A stretch of 64,000 nt of DNA from Phoebastria nigripes. Its lineage: Eukaryota; Chordata; Aves; Procellariiformes; Diomedeidae. The notes below the pieces were generated by a model, which was given only the letters and a program-made list of their open reading frames with translations, was not told the DNA's origin and ran no database searches. The stretch spans positions 612,674-676,673 of the forward strand of contig JAYKAV010002761.1 of assembly GCA_035582835.1 (NCBI GenBank), read 5' to 3'. Every line of letters begins with the position of its first letter. Positions within the stretch are counted from its first letter, which is position 1. The translations under genes and the position numbers were made by a program. This document shows, piece by piece, positions 14,801-27,689 of this stretch.

Positions 14801-16536
14801 CTTAAGTACCCACTAGAAGAGGCCATAGGCATCCTTCAGTGTTTCCAGGCAGACCCCAAGTATTTGTTACCCTTGATTGGATGCCTTCACTTGGTCTTTC
14901 TGAAAAAAAAGAAAGGTCCTTGGACTGTACTTCACAATGTTGCCACAGTAGTTTACAATTATAAACAGCTACAAGTGAGTTTGAGCTTATTTATTATTTT
15001 TATTTTACCCATTTTGCACAGTTATGTAGTTGGCTGTATAGGAATATAAGTATATGTGGGGTTTGACTCATTTCTCCTGCAATCTGTACAGACCACCTTT
15101 GGCAGTCTGACAATATGGCACCCATGGTTGATAATCTCTGTTGTGAGGCAGCCACAGACAATTTGTGGAGAAAGCAGTTTGTCAGTATTGTTTGCTTGAC
15201 TCAAAAAGAAAATAAGAACCAAATATGAGAGTGATAGCTTCCATGGAAGTCTACACATCCTTTCCTGTCTTAACAGCGGAGAAGCCAACCAGAGATGCAA
15301 CACCTTGAGCCTTCTCAGACTGACAGTAAAGAGCTTAACTCCACTCACTTCACACAACAGCATACAGTGAAAGGGAAGGCATGGGTGTCTCTTGTTGTCA
15401 AAACCTCATGGAAGAGCTAAAGTCATGCTGATTGCAAGCTTAGGAGTGAACAAATAAATGCTATTGATATGTATGTATTAACACGTACTTTTGAGAAGCG
15501 GAGGGGAAGCACTCCCAGCTCCACTGGATACCAGCAATCACAAATTCACTGGGTAGGTGTTGACTGGTGTCAGGTAATGCCCAGTCCTCACTGGCCCAGC
15601 TGCAGCAACTGCCTGTCTCGCAGCCTTCCCACTTTTCTTTCTGTCCAAGGAAACCAAATGACTGCTTTGCCTGCTCTGGAGGTATCAGTCACTCTTTTCT
15701 CTCAAATTGCCCAATTGACCAGTATAGTTAAGTCTGTAGTTAACTCAGAGAGACTGTTCCCAGCCTTTACTTAGCTTGCTGACACTTCTGCTTCAGACCA
15801 GAAGGAAGTTTTGTGAACCAAAAACCACACCTGATTTTCTAGCCTGACCTAGAAGCACATACTCTTCTTCCAAACCTTGCCTCTCTCCCACTGGGCTCTG
15901 CACACTTCTGTCTGCTGCAGAAACTTTGCCTTGCAGAGGGGTATCACCAGGGAAATGGAGCGGCCATGGAGAAGAATCACCGTGTGCAGAAGATCCCCTT
16001 TGCTGCTATGATCATTATCTGAGAGATTCATTAACTCTGTCAGTAATGTCACCTACCACACAGTGCTCGCCAGTATCGTGAGGAAAGGTCACAAAGAACA
16101 ACCTAGGAGCTGGGAACCTAACTGGCACCAGTAAGATTAGACAGGATAGAAGACATGGACAACAGAGGTGAGAGAGAGATTTGGAAATCAGACATGTAAA
16201 AGAGGTGGGTGCAGACTTCCTCCAGAGTCAAAAGTCTGAAGTGCCAGTGAAGCCTTTGCTTCTGAGTCCTTCCCTAATGCTGGCAGACTATGTAGAAATA
16301 CNTATTTTTGGTCAGACCTACACTGCCTTGCCAGCTTTACAGATGTGCCCTTCCTCTTCTGCATTTTTAAGCTGTGCAGCTACCAAGATAATTCTACAAT
16401 GCTGAGCTTTATCTTCTGAATAAAAGATCTCATCTTGTGCCCAGAAAGACTCAGTGTTTCTCTCCATATATATGATTTTAAGATTTGTCCTTCCTCATTT
16501 ACAGTAACACTGTAGTTCCTTAACGGTCAGAAACCT

Positions 16537-16636
16537 ACAGCCTGATTTTCAAGTGTCAAGGACCATGAAAAAAATAATTCCCTGTGAAATGAACAAGATC
16601 TGTGTGTATGCTCAGCACCTTTGAAAATCAGGCTGT
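16537..16636. repeat. Palindromic MITE-like element with perfect 16-bp inverted ends
   Basis: acagcctgattttcaa at 16537-16552 is the exact inverse complement of ttgaaaatcaggctgt at 16621-16636, separated by 68 bp. The right arm reads gctcagcacctttgaaaatc, a pattern I associate with a family of short palindromic repeats common in sauropsid genomes; the left inner arm has diverged. No coding potential and no clear target duplication. Confidence 0.65.
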
Positions 16637-17990
16637 CTTGTGCTTAGCTATCAAAATGATTGGCACCAGGCATATCCCTAGACAGTGTGATCTATATAAA
16701 AGTATTCCTCCTTCAAAATCTTGTCACTAATTCCAAATCACATTCCTTCAAAACCCTGTCAAAAATATATTAAATTTCTACATAACCCAGTCCAGCTACT
16801 CTACAGAAGAACAGTTTAATTCACCCTGTTCAACCTGGTTAGGCTATTCTACATTCAATTAGGCCCGCTCTATTTTTGATCACATCAGCACCAGAACAAA
16901 CATTTCCCAGATANGGTCTCAGGACATTCACCTTTTAATGTCTCCACTCAAACTCTGCCATTTTGATGCTTCTTCTTCTGTTCCCCAGTCCTCTTCCTAC
17001 ATTTCATATCATTTTCAAAGATTTCTTTCTGTGGTGCCCTGTGAGACTTTCCTCCACCGTCTCATGGAGTGCCTCAAAAGTGAATGGCGATTCGCCTTCT
17101 CTTCGGTCATTATCCTTATGTGTACATTTGCGAAATCAACAGCATTCTCTTTAAGAAGGCAGTGATACTGTTCTTTCATAAACCACTATTAATATTTCTT
17201 TTGTGTCTGTGGTCTTTCCCAGGAAAAATGGGATGACAGAAGGTGTCTCAACAGTGGTTAGGGAATTCTCCCTATTTTTGTTGAGTGTGTTACATCAGGC
17301 AGCTTGCATGTGCACACCCACCCACAAGCATATATATTTTTACAGCAAATTCAGTCCATCTAGTAGATGGAAATCAAAAAGGCTACACTGCCCTGTGACA
17401 CATCTACCAAATACCCAGGAGAAAAACTTGGCATTAACCTTCAATAAATGAATGGATTATATTGCAAATAATAAGATGGCTAAATATAGGCACAGTCTAT
17501 GAATTAAACATTGCCTAACTTTGCATGATGCTAATTTATTTCGGCATATCTTGATGATTGTGCTGTGGCTGTGTCCTTCTGAATGCTTTTTAATTGTCCA
17601 GTGGTTGTCCTTTATAATCCAGCTGCTGGCTACAGTAAAATATACAGTAATCCATGTCAACAGTAGGTACACAACTGCACACACACATTGTATACTGGAC
17701 ATGGATTACACTTTGTGTGGTACAGGTAGACAGACAGGCATACATGTACACAAGGCCTCATTAATTTCAACAAAAATAAAGCAAAATTCAGTCTATTGAA
17801 CTGATTAGAAATACCATCAGTAGAGTAACTGTTTGTGTATAATATGACTGTAGACTAAAGGGGTTTTTGCATTTCCAAACAACAAAGCATTAGCATTCCC
17901 CGTACAGAGAAATGTCATCTTATTCTTAGGAGTAAATCACTGTATTTGGCCTTCTGTAAAAACTAGAGGCCTCCGCCAGGATAAAAGCAA

Positions 17991-18145
17991 CCTTTATTGG
18001 GTGCTGTACAACCACAGAAGAAGAATGAGCCACTGCTCCAACGGCAGTCTAATGTACAAAAGAGATGACAACAGGTAGAAAGCAAACACACAGAGACGGG
18101 ACTTGCCCAAAGTCCCAGGTGCATGGCGGGTATTCAGCTCCTGTA
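17991..18145 (-). mobile_element. MIR-like ancient SINE remnant
   Basis: Contains gggtgctgtacaaccacag, then gagatgacaacaggtag, then cagagacgggacttgcccaa, agtcccaggtgcatggcggg and tattcagctcc. The gacttgcccaa block with a following GGYRGG...TTCRA stretch is the signature of MIR-type SINEs in inverse orientation. The segment order agrees with the copy at 14643-14800, so both belong to one family. Confidence 0.6.
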
Positions 18146-21100
18146 AGGTTCTGCTTGAAAACAGGATGAGACTAACACCAGACAAGAGACGGGACAGCCA
18201 TTGGTGGGAAGGCAGCTATAGGAATAATTACCGATGAGAGAGGCTGGTTGAAGAGAGAGAATTCGAAGAGGAGCAATAAAGAGCCGAAACGCCCCGTTGC
18301 AGGCTGCAGAAGGCCCCACGCCGAGCCAGGAGGATGTGCTGAACCTGCCCCCAGCTGGGGTGCTGTGAAAGGTCGCTCACGCCATGGCAGAGACATCCCT
18401 ATGTGTACGCATAGGGCGCACATTCACCTAAATGACGCTTAGCATTATGAGCACCTTGGTATGCACACGGCACAATCATTTATAGCACGGCCAGTACTAT
18501 ATGGCATATGACTTTGTCCTCACATGTTCATTTCAAATACAGGTGCACTGTAAGCGCTGTGCTCCTTTTAGCCAGAAAGGCTGTTTGATCCATAAACACG
18601 CTTTTTACTCTTTTGCTCCTCTTAGAAGCCTACCTGTGCCTCAGAACTAATTCTTGAGTGGGACTTTCAAATGCTCCAAGGGTGCTTGTTCCGCTTTCCA
18701 CTCCCAGAGCTTTACCGTATCTGTTCTTCTCCAAGTCAAAAAATGCACTTAAGGAAAATGTGCCAATACTTTCACACAAGACACTGTGCATATCGCTGAC
18801 GTGAGGCTGACTGTTCTGCTAAGACACATAAATTCAGCGTCTACAACCTTCCCTGTGTTCTAAATGGACAGTCACCTGGAAGGAAGCCGCAAAATCAAGC
18901 AAAGAAAATATATTTACCATTGGTCACTGTTAGAGGACACATAGCATCCAAGCCACTACAGCCTGTAAAACCTCCTGGACCAAACCAGGCACAACGTACC
19001 CTTGTTTATTGTCCTTCTTCCTAAATTCATTTATGCAAATCCTGCTCAAATTTCTCACATACCACTATCAATGGCTTGCTTCATGTAAATGAGGGCTGGA
19101 GAGGGCTTTGGCCCTTTAAAATTTGTCTTTGGCACTATCATTTTTACCATGTTTTTCCTGTTATTTTCTTTCCAACTCAAAATATGGAATATTTTGTCAC
19201 TTTAAATCTGCAGGTAAGAGGATTAGCCAGCTTTGGAACATGGAAACGTGCTTCTAAGCAAGTGGCAAGCACCACCTCAAACATGCAGCCCTGAAAGATG
19301 GTGCTCAGTAAACTAGTATGAGGTTTTTTTTAATAAAGAGATGAGCTTCCCATTGCTCTCTCTCATGTAAAGCTCATTATGGAAGCCGGTTTCACCAGTT
19401 CACCCCCATGTTTACCAAAACTGTATACTGAGAGCTCAGAAAAATAAAAGAAAATGCAGAAGTATATAAAATAATAAATATTCAAAATTATATGTTTAAT
19501 TCATACAGCAAATTACCAGAGATTACTTGTACAAGTAGCCTGCAATGTCCTTAAAAATATTCTTTAACTGAGGAAAAGTTTTCTGACCTTTGGAGGAAAT
19601 GCTTGCTTCTAGCTATGACTAAAAAGAGATTTCCTTCTTTCTCTGTTGTGTTAAGAATCTTTTCTTCTTATAAAGAAGGCACCACAGTGGTTTATAACTG
19701 TCATAAAAGCCTGCAATCCTTTTGAGGTTAAGCTACTCAGCTATTCAACTTTTACTACAGAAACTTTGAAATTCAAAAAGAAAAAATAATGTAAGTTTTT
19801 GAAGGACATGTGTTGCTGTAGGTGATCCTGTTAATTAAAAGTGATTGCCTGCTAGGAAATCATACTTTAAAAAGTTTCATGAATTTATTAGAACCCTGAA
19901 GGTATCTTTGTATGCACAGGGCTTTACATGCCATTTATGCAATTTTGTTTCAGATCTGTTTAAAGCTTCACTGACGCTCCCTGAGCAGGGAACAGCACTG
20001 CCAGCATTTGTATGTATTTTGGCTAATTGAATTATGTGAAAATACATACTAATGAAGCTTTATCAGTGATGTTTGCTGAGGATAGTTTAAGTCTCATTTT
20101 CTTCTGTATTAGCTGTATCTTTCTGTTGCAGATTTACCTTTTTGAAAAGCACAGATTCCTACAGGTTTTTGTGCAGAAACTAAGTCCCATTTTTTTGCAG
20201 TGTTATTCAGAAAGTAGCTATGTCAATGTATGTGTGAATGTATGTCAATGGACATACAGCTTTTAATAGAGATGAAAAGAAGACAAACAGTAAACTATGA
20301 TTTGAGATTAAAATATACTAGTTCGTTATTAGGAGTGAACAATTTTAAATGCAAAACTAATGAACATCTATCGTAACAATTTATTTTTCCTGTTACTAGA
20401 TTTACAGATTGTATTTTAATTGGTCCTTACTTAATTATCCATTTCTGCACAAATCCATCTGGCAATATTCTTATATAGACTTTTCCTCAGCAATGCTTTG
20501 CTACCCTTTGACAATGGTGTTTAAGGAATAAATGATTGAGACAGAACAGTTGTTTATTGTGTGTGGTTTTTTTAACCTGAACCATGGGAAATATCGAAGC
20601 TGAGGTATATGAATCTACTGCACTTGAGATGGGTGGGGATCCAAATCCCTACGCTCACCAACTGACTGCAGGTGTCTCAAGTTTGTCACTACTTCACAAA
20701 AGCAATCAGCTAATTGCCTAATAAAAATTGCGATCGGGTATTTGCTGCTCACATTTTCTTTTTCAGGTCATAGACTTTAGAAAACTCTTTTTTTCTCTTC
20801 TGTCACGTCATTTTTGTACTTTATAGTGTATTGCATAAACTAACCCAATATGTAGGCAGCACCCTGCCTTGGTATAATATCAAATACTGAAATGTTAAAA
20901 GGAAAAAAAATCTTCTGTGACTCTTACCAGCCAAGAAAAAAAGAGCTGAGGAAAAGTAACAGGAGATTTATGAAAGTTCACTGTACACTTTGATGAATGT
21001 GTGGGCAGGTAGTTTTGCACATGCTTTGGAATATGTTGTCGTTTACAGAGAAATTTATGCATCCCAGGATTGACTTGGAATGATCAGTGTCGGGGAGTTG

Positions 21101-24100
21101 TTGAGACTTGACTGGGCACTTGGTAACGTTAGTGTTCATCTGGAGCCGCTGCGCTCTCTTTTGCTGAGCTTTTCCAGATTGACACCATTTTAAATAATAA
21201 CCCAGTGTAGCTATAGACAACGTGCATGATTTCAGAAAAAAGCATATTAATAGCAAGCAGGGGAAACTGTCATTTGGTATAATTCAATCCTCTTTTTCAA
21301 CTCTAGAGTTCTTTTAAATTACTGTTCTTTGTTTCATAAGGACTAGAATCTAATTTTTTCAAGATGGGCTTCCCAGGCTATTTATGAAATTTAATGGCAG
21401 CACCTTTAGAAACCTAAATATTTAAGGTTTGCATGTGGGTGTGCATGTGCATGCACTTCAGAGTCAAAGTTACAGGCTTGAGAGTTCTGTCTGTATTTTA
21501 CCTTTTTAAAGTCAGAATTTGCATTTATCTGATATATCTACCAGCTGCAGCATGGACAGTTTGTTATGTAATGCATGAATAAGAGATGGATGCATTTGTG
21601 AATAACAAAGCCAAGAGTTAATACTTCAGAGGGGAATATAAAGTAGAGTAAGAAAAGCAAATATGCAATTTTTATCAGTCTCCCACTAATATTGGTACTG
21701 TCGATCTAGACTATAACATCTTTGAGGATTAAATAAATGTGTCAGTTCATCTGAATGACTGAGTGAATAATGTATTAATGTGCATTTGATGTGCACATTT
21801 ACGAACATGTATCTGCCAAGCTCAGTAAAAAAATCTCTTCTACAGAGACTCTCCTTTTTTCAGAAATGATACCTCTTGAGGCATTAGAAACAAACAGGGC
21901 TTTTCCCTCAAGCTCTTATAGTCCCTCTTCACCCTCCAAAGTAATCAGATAAACATTATTGACATGTCAGCAAATTCATCATTAAATAATCTCTAACTTC
22001 CATCACTATAATAGCAAGGTGTTTCAGAAAACTTAAATGAAAGAAGCCTGCAGGTTAAGGGGAAGACTTTGTTCAGTCATGCAAGACATGTACATAATGT
22101 GGAAGAAAGCATCTGAAAAGACCCTGAGCCTTTTGAAAAAATCTGTAACTTCTGACCAACAGAAAAGAAGCATATTTTACATTTTGTCTTATTTATCTGT
22201 CATGCCTCTCTGCTCAGTGCTAGTATCTTGTAACTGCTTCTGCAGTGGCAGTCACGGCCAGTTCTGCTACAAGTTGTCTGCCACCAGTACACACTCAAAT
22301 ACTCACCAGCTGTTTTGCTCTGAAAAGAAAAAAAAAGACAACCTGGTGTTGTTACCAAATGCCAAGACCCTAGTTGAGATGCAGACAATGTCTCCAGGCT
22401 CCCATTATGTTGCTTCAGCCCTGAGCTCTGAAGAGTATCGATAAGGGGCACAAAATAAAACAGGGAAATCAAGAGACGCTGAGTAATAGACCTTTGAATC
22501 TTTGTTATTGTTAGATTTACAAATAACACAAACTGATTTGGGTAGGGAAGGGAAATCAGTTTGCAGTTCAGCATTGGCCTTTATACAATATCATCTCTCA
22601 TACGTGGAAAAAAGCATATTTGAACACTGAGAGTCATCCTGGTGCAATGAAAGTGAATAAATCATGGCTGCTGTATTAAAGGGTCAGCCTCTCCATACCC
22701 ATGTAAAAGGGTTAGCAGTGTTCATGCTAACGTAAAGCTCATCCACCTGAATGCATAGTGTATTTTATGTGCATTGAAAGAGAATAGTTTTTGTCCTGAG
22801 TATTTTCCATCCTGCAAGATCCTCTTTCCTTTGTATCAGGCGTTTTTCATCTCTCTTTATATTTTGCCTGCAGCCAGTAAAATCTTATGCTTTTGAACCC
22901 AAATGAAGATTTACATAGAAATTCTGGATTTTGAGCGAAAAGAAACTCCAGAAGCTGAAAGCCTATTTTGTGTGGATGTCAGCTTGTGCACATTTGCATA
23001 CAATTGTTCAGCCTTCTAGAAAGAATGTATAGTTACTTCCTCTTAAAAATGTCACCAAACCCAAAACATTTTAAGCAAAGCATACTATGCTTTACTAAAA
23101 ACCAAAAAGATTTCACCCTAAATGCTCATAATTGAAACCCCTTCCTGGAAGAGATGCCTGGCACTCATCCAGCCACAGGGCTTGCCAATCTTTGTCCCTG
23201 GGTACTGTCTGTCTCTGAGGGATGTCTGGGACTGCTGCGCCTTTTACTAAGTCCTTGCTACATCACTGCCCTTTACCCATTCCAACAAAACTGTGGTGGC
23301 ATGGTACTCCCACCTCCCTGTCCCACTGGTGCTAGCTGCTGTCGTCCCCAGAGAGACAGGCTTCAAAATGCAAAATAACTGGAATAATCACAAAGTCAGT
23401 TTAGGGCAATTGTTTTAGATGGGTTGTAGAGTCAGATGGACAAAATTGCATTGCTTAGTTCAGATCAAATTTTCAGTGTCTCTGTACAAAAATGAAAGCT
23501 AAAAATAATGTATTCAAGGAAAAACTGTGGTTTTGCCATCTTTGCATGTGTCTGTAAATACATGGGCTTATTGTGCCACTACTGAACCTGGAACTCAGTC
23601 TTCCAAACACATCCTTGGCTTCAGGTAGGGCTGTTATCTGCCTGCTTTCCAATCACACTGCCCAGTTTGGCCCACACATAGACTGATCTGTGCCTGCACA
23701 GCAGCCCTTTGTCTGAAGTGACTTGGGTTTTGTATTTCCAAGGTAGCAACCCTAGATGGAACAATAAATACTCTTTTCTGGCAATGTTTTTCTCCTTAAG
23801 ATGGCAGCTTGCATCCCATTATTTTTAAGGTAGTCCACTGAAGCAGGCTATTGCTTTGAGGCAAAACCACAAGGAAGCCAGCTCTATATGTGGTTCCTGG
23901 GTAAAACACACCATGATTTCCCACCAGACTGGTATTACAGTAGAGATTTAATCCTTTCCCAAAAGATCCATCTTTCTTGAGTCTCAGTTCCAACCAGTAA
24001 AGTAAAGGATGGGTCATCCAGAATTAAAAAAAAGAAAACAGACGTGGCTCTTCGCAGCTTGCAGTCCTGATATAACAGCCTCCCCAGCCTCTGGGGGATC

Positions 24101-25646
24101 AGGTAACAATGGGGTTTGATAATACTGCCGGAGTTTATTTGAGGGATGTTGACAAGCCTAATTGCTTGGCAGCTCTGAGCAGCTGTAGGGCCCCTGGCTG
24201 GTCTGAGGGGGGGCATTAACTCTTGGCTTGCCTGTGGGGTTCCTCATCACAGCTGAAACACTGCCTGAGAGAGGGTTACTGTGACACTGAGCTGTGAGAA
24301 GCACTCCTGGAAAGCATTTGAGTCCAAAATATGGGAAGTGACTAATAAAGATATTGAGAGGATGTAACAGTACTAGAAGAATTAATAATGGATTTTAAAT
24401 GGATAGCAGGTCTAGAAGTGGGCTTTCTGCATGAATTCTCTGCACATTTAAAGTAATGTGCAGCAGTGTCAGTTCTTGCCATAGAAGCTTTTTCCTGTGT
24501 TATCCAGATAGCTAGTTGCTTGAAAAGAAAGACCAACCAAGGCAAAAAAGCCATGACAAATCATTTCTCTAACAGAGACAATGAGTCAACCTCCCTCAGC
24601 AGTCTCTCCACCATTTATTTTTACTTTTCACTGAACTTTGATTTTTAAAGCAAATGGGAAGGATATATTTAATATTCTACTGAGAAACAGAAGTGAATGG
24701 GGAAACATAACCCAACACCAGCATTGCTGACTGTGATATAAAACATTGCAGATGTTAGAATCTGCATCATTTCCACTTTGTGTTCTAGCCTAGTGGAAAT
24801 GGGTCATTTGCAAGACTAGCAGCAGGTATATAGCTGTAATGTCGCAGGGTAAAGTTGCTGTGGGAGTTTCAACTGTGTATTTCCGGATTATTTTAGTGAA
24901 AGTGAAGTCTCCATTTTGCATTACAGCAGCGGTTTTGCAAACAATTTCGTTATCTGATGTGGAAAATAAAAAACACAATTGTACAATTGTTTTGGAACAC
25001 AATAAAACTGCAATTCTCATTATGCAGTGACCGTTTAATACAGAAATCCCTGAATTATGTCTNAAAATTTTGGATTAGTACCTGGCATTTCACCATTTCA
25101 TGGCCTGTGCTAGCAGAAGTCTGAATAGCCAGAATTTTAGCGAAAACCAAGAAACCTGCAACTCTTCACCATCGCTGCCAAAAGGTCTGCATGGTGCTAG
25201 CCACAATGTCTTGCTTTTCTCAATTCTGTGTCAGCTGGGAAACAATCCTTAAAATTTGGCATGCAAGGGCAGCTCTAAGTCAGCCCACTTGGCACAACTA
25301 TCCCAGGCCCAAAGGATTTCTAGGATTACTATCTTTCAGAGAGACCCCAGCTGTGGCATACAATGTTATGACTTCTCCCTGCCGTGTACATGTGCTGTCC
25401 ACTTTTCTCCCTGGCCTGTGTGTCATCTCCCAGTAAGTGTCAAAAGGAAGCATATTCCTTCCTTTAATTATGAATCTCTTCTTCTCCTTGACTTTATCCT
25501 TACTTAAGCATTTAGGATAGTGTTTTGAACCCATTCCTGCAACATTTCTTCATGAAATCAGGAGTTTCAAGTCTGTATCATCTGCATGTTCTGTACATAA
25601 GAAAGATTCTGGTTTAATTCTTTTTACTGATACTGGGCCTTTAGTG

Positions 25647-25818
25647 CAAGGGTTTCTAACATATGAGCTGTAAACCCTAGGGGATCTGTGAGCTATTTCT
25701 AAGGAATGCCTAAGAAAAGCAAGTATATTGCAAATAGTTATATTTTCTTTGCAAGCATCTAAACAGTCACTAGAAAAATTTTCAAGGGTTACAAATCAGA
25801 AAAGGTTGAGAGCTACTG
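25647..25818. mobile_element. hAT-type MITE (MER5/Charlie-like), 172 bp, with target duplications
   Basis: The 5' end caagggtttctaac and the 3' end gttgagagctactg (inverse complement cagtagctctcaac) are imperfect terminal inverted repeats close to the CAGTGGTTCTCAAC terminus of Charlie-group hAT elements. Immediately outside are ctttagtg (25639-25646) and ccttagtg (25819-25826), an 8-bp target-site duplication with one mismatch, which is the duplication length of hAT transposases. The interior has no coding capacity. Length and ends resemble the MER5 class of non-autonomous elements, so this is probably an ancient amniote insertion. Confidence 0.75.
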
Positions 25819-27024
25819 CCTTAGTGTATTCTTTCTGGGAATGTAATTCAGATATGCTTGCCGAAAAGATGACTCCCTGAGCTCTGAGAACACTGAAAGC
25901 TTCCTTTGCACAACTCGTGATTTCTTTGTGTTTGTCATTTGGCTTGGATCAGTGAATCCCACACAGTGCATTATTTCTGATAGGAATGGCCAGAAGTGCT
26001 TATATATCAATCCACACCGTCTGCTATTCAGGGAATATTTTGGCCACACCTCTCTTTGGTGCAGACCTTTGGATTTTTCCTTTTGTGATTTGCAATGCTG
26101 ACTTCTATTTTTTTGGCAATGGATAAACTCTGTATATGACAAAGCTATTTTTAGCTGTACATCAACACATTAAAAACAAAGAATCATTTCCAGTACCCAT
26201 ATACAAGCTAATGTATAGGAGGAGACAAGATTTTAGATAGCTAGTAAACTCAAGTTGCTTTTACAGGCTCTCATGGCTGGCAAGCTAACTGCTTGTTTTG
26301 CACTGAGTAAAGTAAAAAAATACCTTCCTAGCTGTTTTAAATAGTCTCTCCTTTCATCACTTCTATCAGAGAAGAATACTTTGTCTTTGTTTACTAGGTG
26401 TCTTGTCCTCTTAAAGTGCTGAGAGGATTGATAAAAGCTAATCAGTTCCAGCATTTAAGATACAGTAAATGACACAATTACCATCTGTGTATTAATGTAC
26501 ATCAAGCCGATTAATTTTATTTTCTTCCAGCTCAGTGAAAAAGAGCACAGTAAGGTAAAACGGGCACTGGATTCCCAATGAGTATGTTCTCCTGCATCAA
26601 TATTTTTCGTTCACCTGGGACAGTTTTGCTTTTGATTATTTTTTTTGAATGCAGCTCTTAATTCCAGGCAACCCTACAACATGAGCCACCCAAAATGGCA
26701 TTTATGCCAAGATAGCGGAGAGCCACAAAACTCAATCTGCCAGCAGTGTCCATGTCATTTCTAGTGCATAGTAAAAGCATACAGTGCTACGCAGTGCTCC
26801 GAGGTCTTGGACACAGAGTGCACATTAAAAGTAATGCCTGCTTACTTCTATTCCCTTTGACCATTACTGTTTTGTTCCTAAGTGACATGTTAAGGACAAA
26901 TAACTGCTTGAAACATTTCCAGGTAAATACTTTGAGGCAGCACTAATTTGAAACACCAGAGATCTGCTCGAAAATAACCTGAACACCTGTGTAAAAATCA
27001 TACACCTGGTCCTTCCTCCTTATG

Positions 27025-27190
27025 TGGCTCAGAGTCAGTTATTTGCAATTCTTTGTGTCAGTTGACCCATCCAGAAGATGGGGACAGCTATAGCAACTCC
27101 TGCAACAGCCAGCGATTACTCTAGCCTTCATTTGCTGGTGCCTATGAAGTACCTTAAAAGCACATGGCCGAAGAAGAACTAGAATTTTAT
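27025..27190 (+). mobile_element. MIR-like remnant, 3' two thirds
   Basis: agttatttgcaattctttgt, then gtcagttgacccatccagaa, gatggggacag and the later aagtaccttaaaagcac follow the order of MIR's CACTTAACCTCTCTGTG, CTCAGTTTCCTCATCTGTAA, AATGGGGAT and AAAGCGCTTAGAAC regions. Strongly diverged. It sits directly before a second MIR-like piece. Confidence 0.5.
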
Positions 27191-27262
27191 TCTGTCATTA
27201 ACTCACCCTTTGGCCTTGGGCATATTATTTACATTCCTTGTATCTTCAGTGAAATGGTGGGA
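27191..27262 (+). mobile_element. MIR-like remnant, 5' part
   Basis: ctgtcattaactcacccttt followed by ggccttgggcatattattta and tatcttcagtgaaatggtgg parallels the MIR run CTGCCACTTACTAGCTGTGT, GACCTTGGGCAAGTTACTTA, CCTCATCTGTAAAATGGGG. Because the preceding element covers overlapping consensus positions, these are two insertions or a rearranged one. Confidence 0.5.
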
Positions 27263-27689
27263 GGCAAGGGACTTCTGAGGGATGCACTGGCCACAGTCAC
27301 CATGTGAGAGCACAGACTCCTTCCAAAGCAGGGGCAGTCCATTACAGTTTCCCTCTGCAAACATGGAGAAAGGGAGAGCGTTAAGTGGACACAGCACGGT
27401 CAGGCGAGCCCCACGATCTGCCTGCAGCCCCCCATTTCCCAGCTCTCCCAAGGCAGTGTGAAAAGCTGCTTACATGCTCCGGCACAAGGAGCTTGCTCNG
27501 GATGATACGCCACTGGCCCATGCCAGGCCAACATTCCCTCAGCACCCCCACAAGCCACCCTACAAGCCATCCCCAACACCCGCTCTAACTAAATACACTG
27601 GGGCCTGCGTGTACCACTGAAAGAAGGGACTTGCCATAAAAAAACAAAACAGGGACTATCACAAAAGAAGGACGCTGGACCCCCTTGCT

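Larger units (their letters stand above)
12553..25638. other. Intergenic, no gene recognised
   Basis: AT-rich desert with two MIR-like remnants (14.7 and 18.0 kb) and one perfect-ended palindrome (16.5 kb). A small CpG-containing cluster lies at about 18255-18500. The longest frames (135 aa at 22037-22444 + and 124 aa at 22574-22200 -) overlap each other and have no recognisable domain; the first contains a poly-Lys run from an A tract. Confidence 0.65.

Noticed and set aside
14946..15142. Possible second hAT MITE (cagtagtttacaat ... gttgataatctctg).
   Set aside because: The ends resemble Charlie-type termini but the flanking 8-mers do not match, and the interior shows no supporting likeness.
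22037..22444. 135-codon plus-strand frame.
   Set aside because: Contains a Lys run from an A tract, overlaps a 124-codon minus frame and has no domain. Chance frame.
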